64,000 bases of DNA from Cymbidium sinense. Taxonomy: Eukaryota; Streptophyta; Magnoliopsida; Asparagales; Orchidaceae. Shown here one piece after another: positions 23,640 through 35,640 of this stretch (position 1 is its first letter; every line of letters begins with the position of its first letter). Position numbers and translations under genes: made by a program. The stretch spans positions 147,675,601 to 147,739,600 of the forward strand of contig CM038221.1 of assembly GCA_021442155.1 (NCBI GenBank), in the 5' to 3' direction. The notes under the pieces are model-generated. The model searched no databases and was not told the origin of the DNA. It worked only from the letters and a program-made list of their open reading frames with translations.

Positions 23640-25900
23640 TGTTTGAGGATCTGCTTTGCATGGGTACTCTCTGTACTCTCTTGAGAGTACAGACGATTTT
23701 GATCATTTGTTTTTCACTTTCTTTAGCCTGGTTGTTCAGATTATGTTCATCACATTCTAGTGGAAGGCTGTTTGGATGGTTTTTGGGAGATTTTTGCATC
23801 TATACTCTCTGTACTCTCATGAGAATGCATGATTTCTCATATTTTTCCAGCTTTATTTTGTCCTGGGGAGAATATATCATTACATTCCATTAGAAGTAAT
23901 TTTCTATTTGGTTAAATTTTATGAGAGATTTCTATTTTGTACTGCACTCTCATGAGAGACATGATTTTTAATAATTTTCACTTTTTTTGGCCTATTTGGA
24001 AGAAATATGTTCATTACAATCCATTAGGAACAATTTGGAGGCTGTTTGGTTAGTTTTTTAGTGTTATTTTTCATCTGTACTCTCTGTACTCTCATAAGAG
24101 TAAATAAGATATTTAGCCATTTTTCTTACTTTCTTTGGCTTGGTTGTTGAGATTATGTTCATTACATTCCATTGGAAGCAATTTGGAGACTGTTTGGATA
24201 GTTTTTAGGGGATTTTTGTCTCTGTACTCTCATGAGAGTATAGAGCATTTTGCTAATATTTTTCTGGTTTCTTTGGTCTGTTTGTAGGAAATATGTTCAT
24301 TACAATCCATTAGGAATAATTTGGAGGCTATTTGATTATTTTTTTAGTGTTATTTTGCATCTGTACTCTCTGTACTCTCTCTACTCTCTTGAAAACACAA
24401 ATTATTTTGGCCATTTTTTCTCACTTTCTTTGGCATGGTTATTGAGATTATGTTCATTACATTCTATTGGAAGCAATTTGTTGGAGGCTGTTTGCATATT
24501 TTTTTGGGGATTTTTGCATTTGTACTCTCTGTACTCTCTGTACTCTCATGAGAGTACAGAGCATTTTGCTAATATTTTTCCAATTTTTTTGGCCTATTTG
24601 GAAGAAATATGTTCATTACAATCCATTAGGAACAACTTGGAGGCTGTTTGGTTAGTTTTTTAGTGTTATTTTATATTTGTACTCTCTGTACTCTCTTGAG
24701 AGTACAGATGATTTTGGCCATTTTTTCCCACTTTCTTTGGCCTGGTTGTTGGGATTATATTCATTGTATTCCATTGGAAGCAATTTATTGGAGGCTGTTT
24801 GGATATTTTTTGGGTGATTTTTATATCTGTACTCTCTCTACTCTCATGAGAGTACAGAGCAGTTTGCTAATATTTTTCTAATTTCTTTAGCCTCTTTGGA
24901 AGAAATATGTTCATTATAATCCATTAGGAACAACTTAGAGGCTGTTTGGTTGATTTTTTAGTGTTATTTTGTATCTGTACTCTCTGCACTCTCTTGAGAG
25001 TACAGATAATTTTGGCCATTTTTTTCACTTTCTTTGGCATGGTTGTTGAGATAATGTTCATTGCATTCCATTGGAAGTAATTTATTGGAGGCTGTTTGGA
25101 TATTTTTTTTGGGAGATTTTTGCATCTGTACACTCTGTACTCTCATGAGAGTACAGGACATTTTGCTAATATTTTTTCCAATTTATTTGGCATGTTTGGG
25201 GAAAATATGTTCATTACAATCCATTAGGAATAACTTGGAGGCTGTTTGGTTGGTTTTTTTAGTGTTATTTTGCATCTGTACTCTTTATACTCTCTTGAGA
25301 GTACAGATGATTTTGGCCATTTGTTCCCACTTTCTTTGGCCTGGTTGTTGAGATTATGTTCATTACATTTCATTGGAAGCAATTTGTTGGAGGCTATTTG
25401 GATATTTTTTTGGGAGATTTTTGTATTTGTACTCTCTGTACTCTCTGTACTCTCATGAGAGTACAGAGCATTTTGCTAATATTTTTCTAATTGTTTTGGC
25501 CTATTTGGAGGAAATATGTTCATTACAATCTATTAGGAACAACTTGGAGACTGTTTGGTTGATTTTTTTTATTGTTATTTTTTATCTGTACTCTTTGTAC
25601 TCTCTTGAGAGTACAGATGATTTTGGCCATCTTTTCTCACTTTCTTTGGCTTGGTTGTTGAGATTATGTTCATTACATTCCATTGGAAGAAATTTGTTGA
25701 AGGCTGATTGGATGTTTTTTTTGGGAGATTTTTGCATCTGTACTCTCTGTACTCTCATGAGAGTACCGAGCATTTTGTTAATATTTTTCTAATTTCTTTG
25801 GCCTGTTTGGAGAAAATATTTGCATTACAATCCATTAGGAACAACTTGGAGGGTGACTTGGTTGGTTTTTATGGTTGATTTATATCTGTACTCTCATTAA
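23640..25900 (+). repeat. Subterminal satellite array with palindromic cores (about 15 units)
   Basis: Units of about 150 bp each contain a core related to TGTACTCTCATGAGAGTACA, a perfect 20-base palindrome. Cores are found near 23,680, 23,815, 23,950, 24,090, 24,230, 24,380, 24,545, 24,695, 24,845, 24,995, 25,145, 25,290, 25,450, 25,605, 25,755 and a degraded one at 25,890. From about 24,230 on two unit types alternate, one with CTCTTGAGAG and one with CTCATGAGAG at the centre and with different spacers, giving a dimer of about 300 bp. Some cores carry one or two extra TGTACTCTC half-units. Many short frames on both strands arise only from the periodicity. Confidence 0.93.
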
Positions 25901-26210
25901 CTGACTTTTCATTTTGAAGTTTATCATGTCAGGAAAAAGGATAACTTCCTGATGTAGTCCTACCATTAGAGCATGTTATAATATTACGATTTTCTTGATG
26001 AAGTCATTAACGCTTTAAAGAGGCTTCATCGCATCAATTCATTAGACTCCATGAAATTCAAGACTCATTACTTCAATCTTGTCTTCTTTGGGACATAAGC
26101 GAGCTTTCTTTGGGTGGCGGTGCATTCCTTTCACCTCCGATGAAGTTGCAGTAATGATAGGGGTGCTAAATAGAGAGGAGAAGGTCTTATGACATAGAGG
26201 GAATATGGCC
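25901..26210 (+). pseudogene. Plant mobile domain/DUF1985-like remnant (first copy)
   Basis: After the array, frames on + give HQFIRLHEIQDSLLQSCLLW and, after a shift, FFGWRCIPFTSDEVAVMIGV, then LNREEKVL and a stop. The pattern of a Leu-Trp-Asp region followed by a strand pair and P-F-T-x-(D/E)-V-A-(hydrophobic)-x-x-G is that of plant mobile domain or DUF1985 proteins, often carried by Mutator-type elements. A nucleotide-level relative follows a related array at 38,140-38,850. Frameshifts and stops make it a pseudogene. The exact family is uncertain. Confidence 0.55.
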
Positions 26211-28310
26211 TCTGTGAGGTTAGCACTTCCAGTGAGGAAGCCCTTAAAGAGCATCTTCAAGGTAAAAAACACAAAGAAAAAGAAGCCTTACTGAGTTCCA
26301 ACAAGAAGACTGCCCCCTCTGTACTCTCTGTAATCTTCTAATCATAGGTATTTGATATAATATTATTTATTTTTCTATGATGATTTCTTTACTTGTTAGG
26401 AGAAAATATGCTTAAGTTTGATATTCAAATTATATCATATTTTAAATTCAGATCAACTAAAAAAGTGAAGTTAAAATTTACATTATCTAAAAATTAATAA
26501 TTACAGGAATTTGTATTGTGTAATATCTAAAATTACGATTGAATGATACTTGGTATGTCAAATCGATGCTAGTAATAAACCATTATACTCACATTCACAA
26601 TGCCACAACGAAGTATGAAGGAGAAGCAATATAAACCACTTAACATATGAACTTAATATAACTGGGTATGATTATTAAACTTAACTCTTTAATAAAGAAA
26701 ATTATGTTCTTTAAAATGTGCTAGAATTTTTAAATGTCCAAATTAATTTCTATTAAATCATGCTTCTTAAAACCTGCTATCTACTGAATCATATGGTGCA
26801 TAAAATAGACAAATAAACTATCGTACATGCAGCTTAGCAACGTCTTATTCAGAAATATAAATTTTGAGGGCAGTGTGGAGAAAATTCTTTATTTTAAGAT
26901 GATGATTTTTTTTAAATAATCTAAAACTAAAAGTATCATCTTAATTAAATTAATATTATTGACAAATTTATAAATACTTAGTAAACTAATATCATCTTCA
27001 TTACATAATTTTTTTTCTTCAAGTTCTATTAATCTTATTGATAAGAACATACGGGCTTATCAAATTTTGTAATGCATGCAATAAAAATTATTTCATAAAA
27101 TATAGAGTACTTTATAGAATATATATCAAACTATGTAATGCTTGAAAATCATCCTCTAAGCAAGGTAGAGTCATCAATCGATATCAAATTTGGTAAAATA
27201 TGAGAAATTTTATTGCCACAGTTGAAGGATTACAAGGTCCTTAATAAGGGATTAATTCAATAACTATTGCTTAAAGAGCTATAAACATCCTAGAGAGAAA
27301 ATCTCCTAGCTAAATACAGTCAAAATATGTGAAAGAGGAAAAGAAAGAAAAAGGTATAAATAGAGCAAAGGAGCAAGCAATTGACCAGCCATCAGCAGAA
27401 AATCTTGTGGATAAGAGAATTGTATGCCTCCAAAAGTTCTCCTATAGAAGAGAAGAAACCTGCACAAAAACAAGCAGAATCTGCAAACATCTGGAAAGAA
27501 GAATTAGCATAATTAAAGTGATATAAGCTAGGTTGAAAGTAAAATAATGTAATGAGAGAGATATGGAGAAATAGGTGGAGAGAGGCTCACCACACCAAAT
27601 TGGGGTAGTAGCTAGCATGAGCATCCAAACTTCAGGAAGGTTACATCACACATACTACCCAAGGAATGGGCTGAGTCATCCCACCATCATAGCCTCAAAA
27701 CCTAGGGAAAATCAAAGCCAATTTGATAGAAATCTTGTGATCTTAGCCAACAACACCCCTGGGGGAAATTGGTAAAAGGTTGACAACTCCCCTTTCTAAG
27801 ATAATAAACACCAGACAATGAAAGCATAACAACATAAATCATAGCCAACAACACCCCTAACCACACAACATCACTAATCACAGTTACCTGCTTACCAAGG
27901 CACAACCACATTCACATATGCAAGCATAACAACAGAAATCAGAGTGGTAAAGTGATGGCCTAAACATAACCAACATTATATCAGAATACATAGTCCACAA
28001 CAACCCGGCCCAGAAACAACCCCCTAGTGAGGAAATCACGAAAGTATCGGCAATACAAATGGTACATATCAACATATAAATAACATCATACCCCAATATA
28101 CTTGTAGTGTCAAAAGAAATAAGAATTGATTGAGATAGTGGATAATTCCATACAATAAAGCCATAATTAATAAGGATGACCACATGGCGGAATCCACACA
28201 TTAGGTAGCTGAACATAACTAAAAAAACCACTCACTAGTGTGAAAAAAACCAAGTAGAAAATAATTGAGCAATATTAATGTCCATTTGGGTCTTCCTGGT
28301 TTCAAGCAAG
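26211..28310. other. MULE interior, no recognised gene
   Basis: Short frames (for example at 27,329-27,526 and 27,884-28,231) have no similarity I can name. A lone CTCTGTACTCTCTGTAATCTT near 26,318 is a decayed half-core. The phrase GCCAACAACACCCCT occurs twice (27,748 and 27,843). Confidence 0.45.
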
Positions 28311-28314
28311 TTCT

Positions 28315-28520
28315 GCTATCTACACTCTCTGTACTCTTTGTACTCTCATGAGAGTACAGAGCATTTTGAGCATTTTTTTTTTTTGCTTTTTTTGGAGAAA
28401 TATGTTCATTACAATCCATTAGGAATAATTTGGAGGTCGATTGTTTAGTTTTTAGGAGTTTTGCATATGTACGTATGTACTCATTTTATGATAGTACTCT
28501 CCTAATCTTGGGCTGGAGAG
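28315..28520 (+). repeat. Isolated subterminal unit inside the MULE
   Basis: One full core (TGTACTCTCATGAGAGTACA near 28,342) is followed by the ATATGTTCATTACAATCCAT spacer and ends in a degraded core near 28,490. It is in the left-array orientation, about 2.4 kb from that array. Confidence 0.85.
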
Positions 28521-29430
28521 TACTGATTCAGCTAGTAGCCAGAAAAAATTGACCTATATTAATGTCCATTAAATAAAAATTGAAATATGAGATTAATATA
28601 TGAGTACCAATTAAGTTGAAGATGCTTTGAAATATTGACTTGAATAGTATATGAGTATCTATGGTGCATTAATTAGTAAATCTTAGCTATCAAATATCAT
28701 GATAAATTTATTCATTTTTAAGATAAATGAATAAATTTTATAATAAATATATGACATTTGTATATTTTGGTATATGATAATAATAATAATAGTACGATTA
28801 AGAATAAAGATGAACACAAGAAGTAAGAAAATAAAGTTTTAAAAGAAAAAATAGTAAATTCTTATATTTAACATAAAAATCTAAGGCAATATATTTTTTA
28901 CCACTATGGTAGAACGTACTGTATCGGCATTGACTTTCAGAGATAATTTTATTGAAAAATTCTGCAAAATTCTGCAACTTTGACGCAGTCTTCCTAACAA
29001 ATCTCTTAGATGAGACTGTTGGTGTGCTTGTTAAGTTAAAGAAAGTCAACTTGGGGACTTTAAAGCATTACAGAAATGATTGTACAGTCGAAGAATACAT
29101 AACTAAATGATGTCATGCATTAAAATATTTTCCTGTAATAATATCCATCATCAGCTTAGTGTACCCTTCAGAATTGATTGATTGGAGCTCGAGTTAATAT
29201 CGCGAGAACATCATATTACGATGATTTTTATAGTATCGATGTGTGATATTTTGTGCGTCCCTCTAAAAGATACTCTGGCATAACAGAGAAAGGTGTTGCA
29301 ACTGGTGATGAAATGCGTTCTGCAACACTATCAGATTGTACTTTGGTTTCTGTAATAATAAAAATAGGATGGTTTGATGATTAACAGCAATATTTAAAAT
29401 ACTAAAAATTAAGAGGCAAATAGAAAATTA
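28521..29430. other. MULE interior downstream of the transposase gene
   Basis: AT-rich. The 83-residue frame at 28,798-29,049 on - is not recognised. It may be 3' flank of the transposase gene. Confidence 0.35.
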
Positions 29431-31460
29431 CTCTTGGCTTTCTTAGATCTCTCCCAATATCCCTTAAGTCATGCGTTGGAAACACCTTTGGACATTGCTT
29501 AACCGATCCTTTAAGATGTCTTTTCCTTGTCTGTGGTTGGCTTCTTCTTCTTAGCTATTCTCATGGGAGGAGAATTCCACTTATTATAGAGTCATCATCA
29601 TATAGTTTTTTAAGGATCCAAGCATATACCCCTCTTATTATCCCTGCCCTGACGCTTATTTGATATGCATATCGGCTTATGTGGTTCCAAAAAACAATAC
29701 CAGTAGCATTTTTATCTGTGCTTTTTTACATCTCTTAATTATCTGGATGCACTATCGATGTAGATATCCCTCTTCACTCTGGTAGACCATCGCATGAGAA
29801 GATACTTATCAGGAATGCACTACATCTTACTGACTAAGAACTCTGATACAGTGGGCACAAAGTAATCCCATCATTTCAAATTTTTTGCAAGTACAAGTTA
29901 CATCTAGGGTAGTCCCATTGAAATGGATAGTCCATATTTTGGATGAATTTTTATTCTCTAAGTTTCTCACCAAATACTACAGGCTATCACCGACACGCAT
30001 CGATAGACCTCCAAATCCATGCAAAAAGTCTTCCTCAAACATAGTATAAACCTTTCTTGTACAAAATATAGCAGCTTGTTTTAGAATTGGACTGGTCTTA
30101 ACAATAGGAACAATTACTGATTGACTACACTTGAAGTCTTTGTCATGTTCATTCCAGCACCATGTCTCCATAACCTTCTCCAACCCCAAGAAATAATCTG
30201 TGAGCGAACTTGTTGGTTTAGAGATTTCATGACATACGTTATTTGTGGACTCACTACATTGTGTTGACAAGATGCCCATGCAGAATGAGTCCTTGCTGAA
30301 TGCAGTGGAACACTTGGATCTAATTTTATAAAGCTCAGATAGCCAAGCATGATCATGCAAATTGCTTTCTTCTAGCATGGTAGACCAAGCTTTTTCAAAC
30401 TCTTCCTCTAAGTTCCACTTGCTCATGCATGTATAAAATAACCCTTGTACTCTCTTATTACTATTAAAACAATGAACCTTGGAAGGAGCTTTCTTTGAAA
30501 TATGCCATTGGCATAACCTATGATGAGTATGTGATAATATAATTTTGATAGCTTGATATTTGATGAATATTGTTATAGGATGTCTATAACTCATCAACTG
30601 AAGAAATATTTGAAATAGCCATGAGAATGACTCATCTCTTCCGATAAAAAAGGCTACTCCAAATAAGATATTTTACCAGGGATGATTCACTCCAACAAGA
30701 GGGGCACAAATAAGATTATATTTATTGAGTTGATAACTTGTATCAAAAATTATCACATCACCAAAATAATCATATTCTACCCTAGACATGTCATTGCTCC
30801 AAAAAAAATTAACTAAGCAATCTGACTCATCAACTTGTACATCCCATACAAACATCTCGTCTGTTGCTTGCCTTTCCTTGAACAGTTGTATTAATGCATT
30901 ACTGTCACTATTGACAATCCTCGATCTTCTCTCTTTCTGAATGAAATTGAAAGTATCACTTTTTGTGAATCCAATATTCTCTATGCTGCCAACTTCCTCT
31001 ATTAGATTGTTGAATGCATCAGTTGCTCTAATTTCGGCTTTTATCATTGTCTTCAACGCAGATGTCTTCTCATCGCTAATGCATCTATGTGATCTGAGAA
31101 GATGTAAGTTAGCAGGCTTTGCCAAATAATGATTATAACTTTTTGTATATTTTTTAACCATCCAGTTCCCCTCCAAATGAATAGAGAATCTAATCATGGC
31201 TGGAAAATGAGTCCTTATATCAGTTTTTTGGAATTTTGTTAAGTTGTTTTAGACGATGATTTCTTACCAACTTTTGCACATAAAAATCTTTTGATTTCAA
31301 TTTGAGTAATAATTAGTATGGTCCTTCCAACACCGGTTTGATGTGCATAGTCACAAGACAATGCATACCTCCATTTCCTCAAGTGGTGCCAAGGAGTTTC
31401 CCCAAATTTGGGTCATTATATATTACGACTTCGTCATCGCACTGCTCATTGACAGCATTC
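29430..31460 (-). pseudogene. MULE transposase, FAR1/FRS type, broken by stops and a frameshift
   Basis: On the - strand one main frame runs from 31,197. It has a FAR1-type N-terminal part (NWMVKKYTKSYNHYLAKP), then IRATDAFNNLIEEVGSIENI, QKERR, FKERQATDEMFVWDVQVDES, FFWSNDMSR and YDYFGDVIIFDTSYQLNKYN. This region holds the first catalytic Asp of the MULE transposase core. A TAA at 30,673-30,675 follows GVNHPW, where relatives have Gln. The same frame then continues through HRLCQWHISKKAPSKV, STQCSESTN and DYFLGLE to a TAG at 29,977-29,979. It continues further into a SWIM zinc finger, CTC then CAH (29,851-29,895). A shift leads to IPDKYLLMRW, a stop at 29,739-29,741 and a basic tail near 29,480-29,580. 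Upstream (31,200-31,460), weaker pieces such as YAHQTGVGRT suggest the degraded start. Confidence 0.85.
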
Positions 31461-31559
31461 ATGTGCCCAAACAGCTCCAGAAATATGTGACATGTAAAAT
31501 AGATCCACAAGTGAATATATTTCCTCCAAATAGGCTAAAGAAAGTGAAAAAAATGAGCT

Positions 31560-32530
31560 AAATCCTGAGAGTACAGAGAGTACAGATGCATAAATCCCCC
31601 AAAAAATATCCAAACAGTCTCCAAATTGCTTTCAATGGAATGTAATGAACATAATCTAAACAACCAGGCCAAAGAAAATAGGATGAAATGGCCAAAGTTA
31701 TCTATACTCTCAAGAGAGTACATATGCAAAATAAAACTAAAAAAATAAACAATCACCCTCCAAATTGCTCCTAATATAATGTAATGAACATATTTACTCC
31801 AAAGGTCAAAGAAACAAAAAAAAAAAATGCTCAGATTCTCATGAGAGTAGAGAAAGAGAGCACATGTAAAATCCCCAAAAATCATCCAAACACCTCCAAA
31901 TTACTTCTAATGGAATATAATGAACATAATCTAAACAACGCCAAAAAAAAGTGAAAAATAGCCAAATCATCTCAGTACTCTCAAGAGAGTACAGATCTGA
32001 TGTAAAAATAACATAAAAATAACCAAACAACCTCCAAATTATTCCTAATGATTATAATGAACATATTTACAAATAAAGCCAAAGAAACTAGAAAATGCTC
32101 TCATGAGAGTACAGAGAGTACAGAAAGAAATCTCATAAAATTTAATCAAACAGTTAGAAAATTGCTTCTGATGGAATGTAATGATCATATTCTCTCCATC
32201 TAGGCAAAATAAACTGGAAAAATATGAGAAAATAATATGTACTCTCATGAGAGTACAGAGAGTACAATTATAAAAAACTACTCAAAAATCATCCAAACAA
32301 CCTCCAAATTACTTCCAATGGAATGTAATGAACATAATCTCAACAACCGCAAGAAAAAAAATGGCAAAATTTGTACTCTCAAGAGAGTATGGATGCAAAA
32401 TAATACTAAAAATTAACCAAACAAATTCTTCAAATTACTTCTCTAATGAATTTAATATATTCTCTCTGCATTACGCCGTAAACTCAAAAATAATACGAAC
32501 GGTCAAGATTTCCTCATGAGATTACAAAAG
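31560..32530 (-). repeat. Right subterminal array (about 8 units, inverted)
   Basis: This is the reverse complement of the left array. Cores occur near 31,570, 31,715, 31,845, 31,985, 32,105, 32,250, 32,380 and 32,512, about 140 bases apart. Centres are of both kinds (CTCATGAGAG and CTCTTGAGAG on the - strand). The strict alternation seen on the left is weaker here. Confidence 0.92.
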
Positions 32531-32808
32531 TATCCAAAAAAAACAAATTCTTAAAATAAGCAATACCCTCTCGAAAGAACTCTAAATAGTGTAAGAAATA
32601 TACATTAAATAAAATAATTTCAAGGAATATCACTAACAAACCGTAAAAAAATTATATGTATACAACTATTGAGAAAAATTATCGATGAATTTTTATTTAA
32701 TAGTATAAATTCGATATTTTTTCAACGTTCTCCATCTTCATGGTTCTTTTGTAAAAAGAAATGATATTTTTTATTTCTCTCTCTCGATTCAAGAAAAAAT
32801 ACACCCTG

Positions 32809-32810
<2 letters not shown>

Positions 32811-32878
<68 letters not shown>

Positions 32879-32895
32879 TTATATATTTATTTATT
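32811..32895. repeat. (TA)n microsatellite in right TIR
   Basis: About 60 bases of TA followed by TTTA/TATT variants. Homologous in position to 23,289-23,313. Confidence 0.95.
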
Positions 32896-33084
32896 ATATA
32901 TTGCTTCCGCACATTCCAAGATCTCCGGGTGAAGCGGGTAATGGGGTAGTAAAATGGCATCATGCTGTCCATTTCTGCGCCATCTACAATCTGATTGCGG
33001 TTAAGCGCTAAAATGGGAAAAAATTATTGGACGTCATTAAGATTTGGGATTAAAAAGCTTCGTCTCCAGACGTAATATTTTCTT

Positions 33085-33093
33085 GTTCTTTAG
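33085..33093 (+). repeat. Target site duplication, right copy
   Basis: GTTCTTTAG, identical to 23,059-23,067. The tenth base (G) also matches, so a 10-bp duplication cannot be excluded. Confidence 0.85.
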
Positions 33094-35076
33094 GGGGTTC
33101 ATTCAATTCAAGCAAAAAAGGAAGTTTTTTTTCCTATCTGCTCTGCTCGCTATCCCGCCTCCCTCCCGTTCGCCCATCCGCTGTTCCTAACTCCCAATTG
33201 AAGCCGAACGAAGCCCCCTCTCGGTTCATCCTCAAGGAGCCAAAATCCTGTAAGCCCATCTTCTCCTTAGATCCCAAAACCTGCAGCTCGACCCCTCACT
33301 CCAGTCCGTCACAGCCTTCCCTTTGCCTTTCACGCACTCGAAACCCATCCGTCTCTCGCTTGTTCCCCATCCAGATTCGAGAAATCTGTCTCCTCTACCC
33401 AACAACCCATTGGCCCAGTCGTACCACACTGCAATTCCGCTCTCTCCCATCTTCCAGCTCGCTGACTAAATAGTCAACCTCCCCATCCTCACTGGTTCAC
33501 AACCATCCATCACAAATAGAGTCGAACTCCAACTCCAATCTGTTTCCTCTCTGTCATATTCCTATTCCTCTTTTATCCCCATCTCTCACAGATCCCTTAA
33601 TCCTTCCTCCAAAACTAACTTCCCCAATATCTAATAGATGAGGTAAAACAAAGATATGTGATTTCATATTTTTGTAGAGCATATAAATTATCTTTTTTAG
33701 TATTTAGTTAAAACCAAATCAAATCCTGTTCAAAGTCATGCTCCAACTTGTTATTAATCAACCACGTAATTCTTAGATTAGCACAAAACTAGAGAGATGT
33801 GGGATTAAGAATTTTGTGTGATTTTGAATTGATATTTTTGGTTATATGATAAGAAGCTGAGGAATAAGATCTAAGATTATGAGGAGTCATAGTTGTCATT
33901 TTCACTGCTTGTAAGAGTTTGAGTTTTATTTCAAAGTTTGCTCAAATACTATCAAATTAAGCAAATATTATCACCGTGAGTTGCCTCTTCAACAATAACT
34001 TTGGGTTGACAAAATAAGTAGTAGTACATTGTTGACCCTCATTCGCTAAAATCGCAAGCCACTCCCGTTTCCTCGTCCCGCAAGAAAATTACTCCCTCTC
34101 AGTTCCATTTCCCAACCATTCCCTCCCTCACTCACCTTCTCTTTCTGCGACCTAGAGTATAGCCGAGAGGCTCTGCCATCAAGCAGGTTCCTCTCAGCAA
34201 CCACTTTTTTTCGTGAGACAACTCATCGACGTTCCTCTCAAAGATTATCTCCTACCTATTTCATATCCCCTCTTGATTGGAGATCAATTCCCTTTGCAGA
34301 TGAGAACTCATCGTATGTTTCTCTCAATTTCCAGCATCTTCCTCCTATTTTCCCTTCCTCTCGGCATACCTTTCCCAATCATCTTCCTCCTCCTTTCCCT
34401 TCCACACAATGACTTACCGAGAACCCGCCATCATCATTTTACTCTCGATTTCCAGCATTTTCCCCATCTATTCAACCCAAATAATCAACTCGATAATCTT
34501 GCATATTCAATTTTTTCTAGTCTAACTCATGCAAAATTATTATTGCTACTGTTGGTGAATGTATGGAGATGCTTGAATGTATAAAAAAAAATTGTATATT
34601 TATTTCTTTTTGTTTCTCACGCTCATAAAGGCGATGAGATGAAATATATTACAAGACATTTGTTACCATCGCGCACCAATAAGCCAAAATTGTTATGTCA
34701 TACTCTAAAATGTGTCAAAATTTTGACTAAATTTCTTTAAAAAAAGTGGGAAGGAGATTTGAATGTATGGAAATTGAATATATTTTCTTTTACGCTTGAA
34801 TCTGCTTATACTCATCGCAGTAACGATTAAAATTGATGACGTGAACACAACCGTCCGCTCATTGAGGACGCAGCCAAAAAGCCTAATATAACACGGATTT
34901 ACGAATACATCGAACGTCAAAATTTTGTCCAAAATTCATACTTGCAAATAAAATGCAAGCTAAACAAACAACACTGCTTATGTTTGCTAAAAAAAATTGA
35001 TATCAAATTGAATTTTAAATTATAAATGAGAATGAATTTAAAATAAATTTAAAGATTATATTTCAAATAAAATTGA
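33094..35076. other. Intergenic sequence with C/T-rich stretches, no supported gene
   Basis: 33,130-33,620 and 34,030-34,470 are rich in C and T on the + strand, like leader or promoter DNA of plant genes. They carry frames of 91 and 123 codons (33,198-33,473 and 34,213-34,584). Neither frame matches a known protein, and the second is mostly Leu/Pro/Phe from the C/T bias. I treat them as non-coding. Confidence 0.4.

Positions 35077-35640
<564 letters not shown>

Larger units (their letters stand above)
23068..25900 (+). repeat. Left terminal inverted repeat with subterminal array
   Basis: The layout from the end inwards is: a GC-richer terminal part (23,068-23,285) with a small hairpin AGTCTGCACGTA/TACGTGCGGACT; (TA)n(GA)n; a unique part (23,350-23,640); then the tandem array (23,640-25,900). 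The right arm has the same order in reverse, but its array is less than half as long. Confidence 0.8.
23068..33084. mobile_element. Complete Mutator-like element (MULE), about 10 kb, inactive
   Basis: Four features define the element. It is flanked by GTTCTTTAG on both sides. The left end reads GAGAAAATATTACGTCT, and the right end on the other strand reads AAGAAAATATTACGTCT. Long diverged inverted repeats share TTTTTCCC(G/A)TTTTAGCG, TTGGAATGTGCGG, a (TA)n tract, a TTTAATGTATATTTC block and large subterminal arrays. Inside is a FAR1/FRS-type MULE transposase pseudogene on the - strand and a plant-mobile-domain-like remnant on the + strand. GAGAAAAT-type ends and a 9-bp duplication are typical of Mutator. 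The stops and frameshifts in the transposase and the divergence of the ends show an old insertion. Confidence 0.88.
31560..33084 (-). repeat. Right terminal inverted repeat of the MULE
   Basis: From the end inwards on the - strand: terminal GAAAATATTACGTCT, the TTTTAGCG(C/T)TTAA block, TTGGAATGTGCGG, a (TA)n tract (32,811-32,870), the AAAATACACCC/GGGTGTATTTT block, AGAACCATGAA, the TTTAATGTATATTTC block, then the array. Order and content mirror the left arm. Confidence 0.8.

Noticed and set aside
23558..25792. Series of 60-139 codon frames rich in Leu, Tyr, Ser, Cys
   Set aside because: They repeat with the 150-bp satellite unit and shift frame with it. Periodic artefacts, not membrane proteins.
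23640..25900. CRISPR-like array (palindromic repeats with spacers)
   Set aside because: The spacers are themselves repeated and about 130 bp long, the genome is a plant's, and the array belongs to a transposon arm.
33198..34584. Two frames of 91 and 123 codons in C/T-rich DNA
   Set aside because: Composition alone explains the Pro/Ser/Leu content. No domain or homologue was recognised, and no splice structure was seen.
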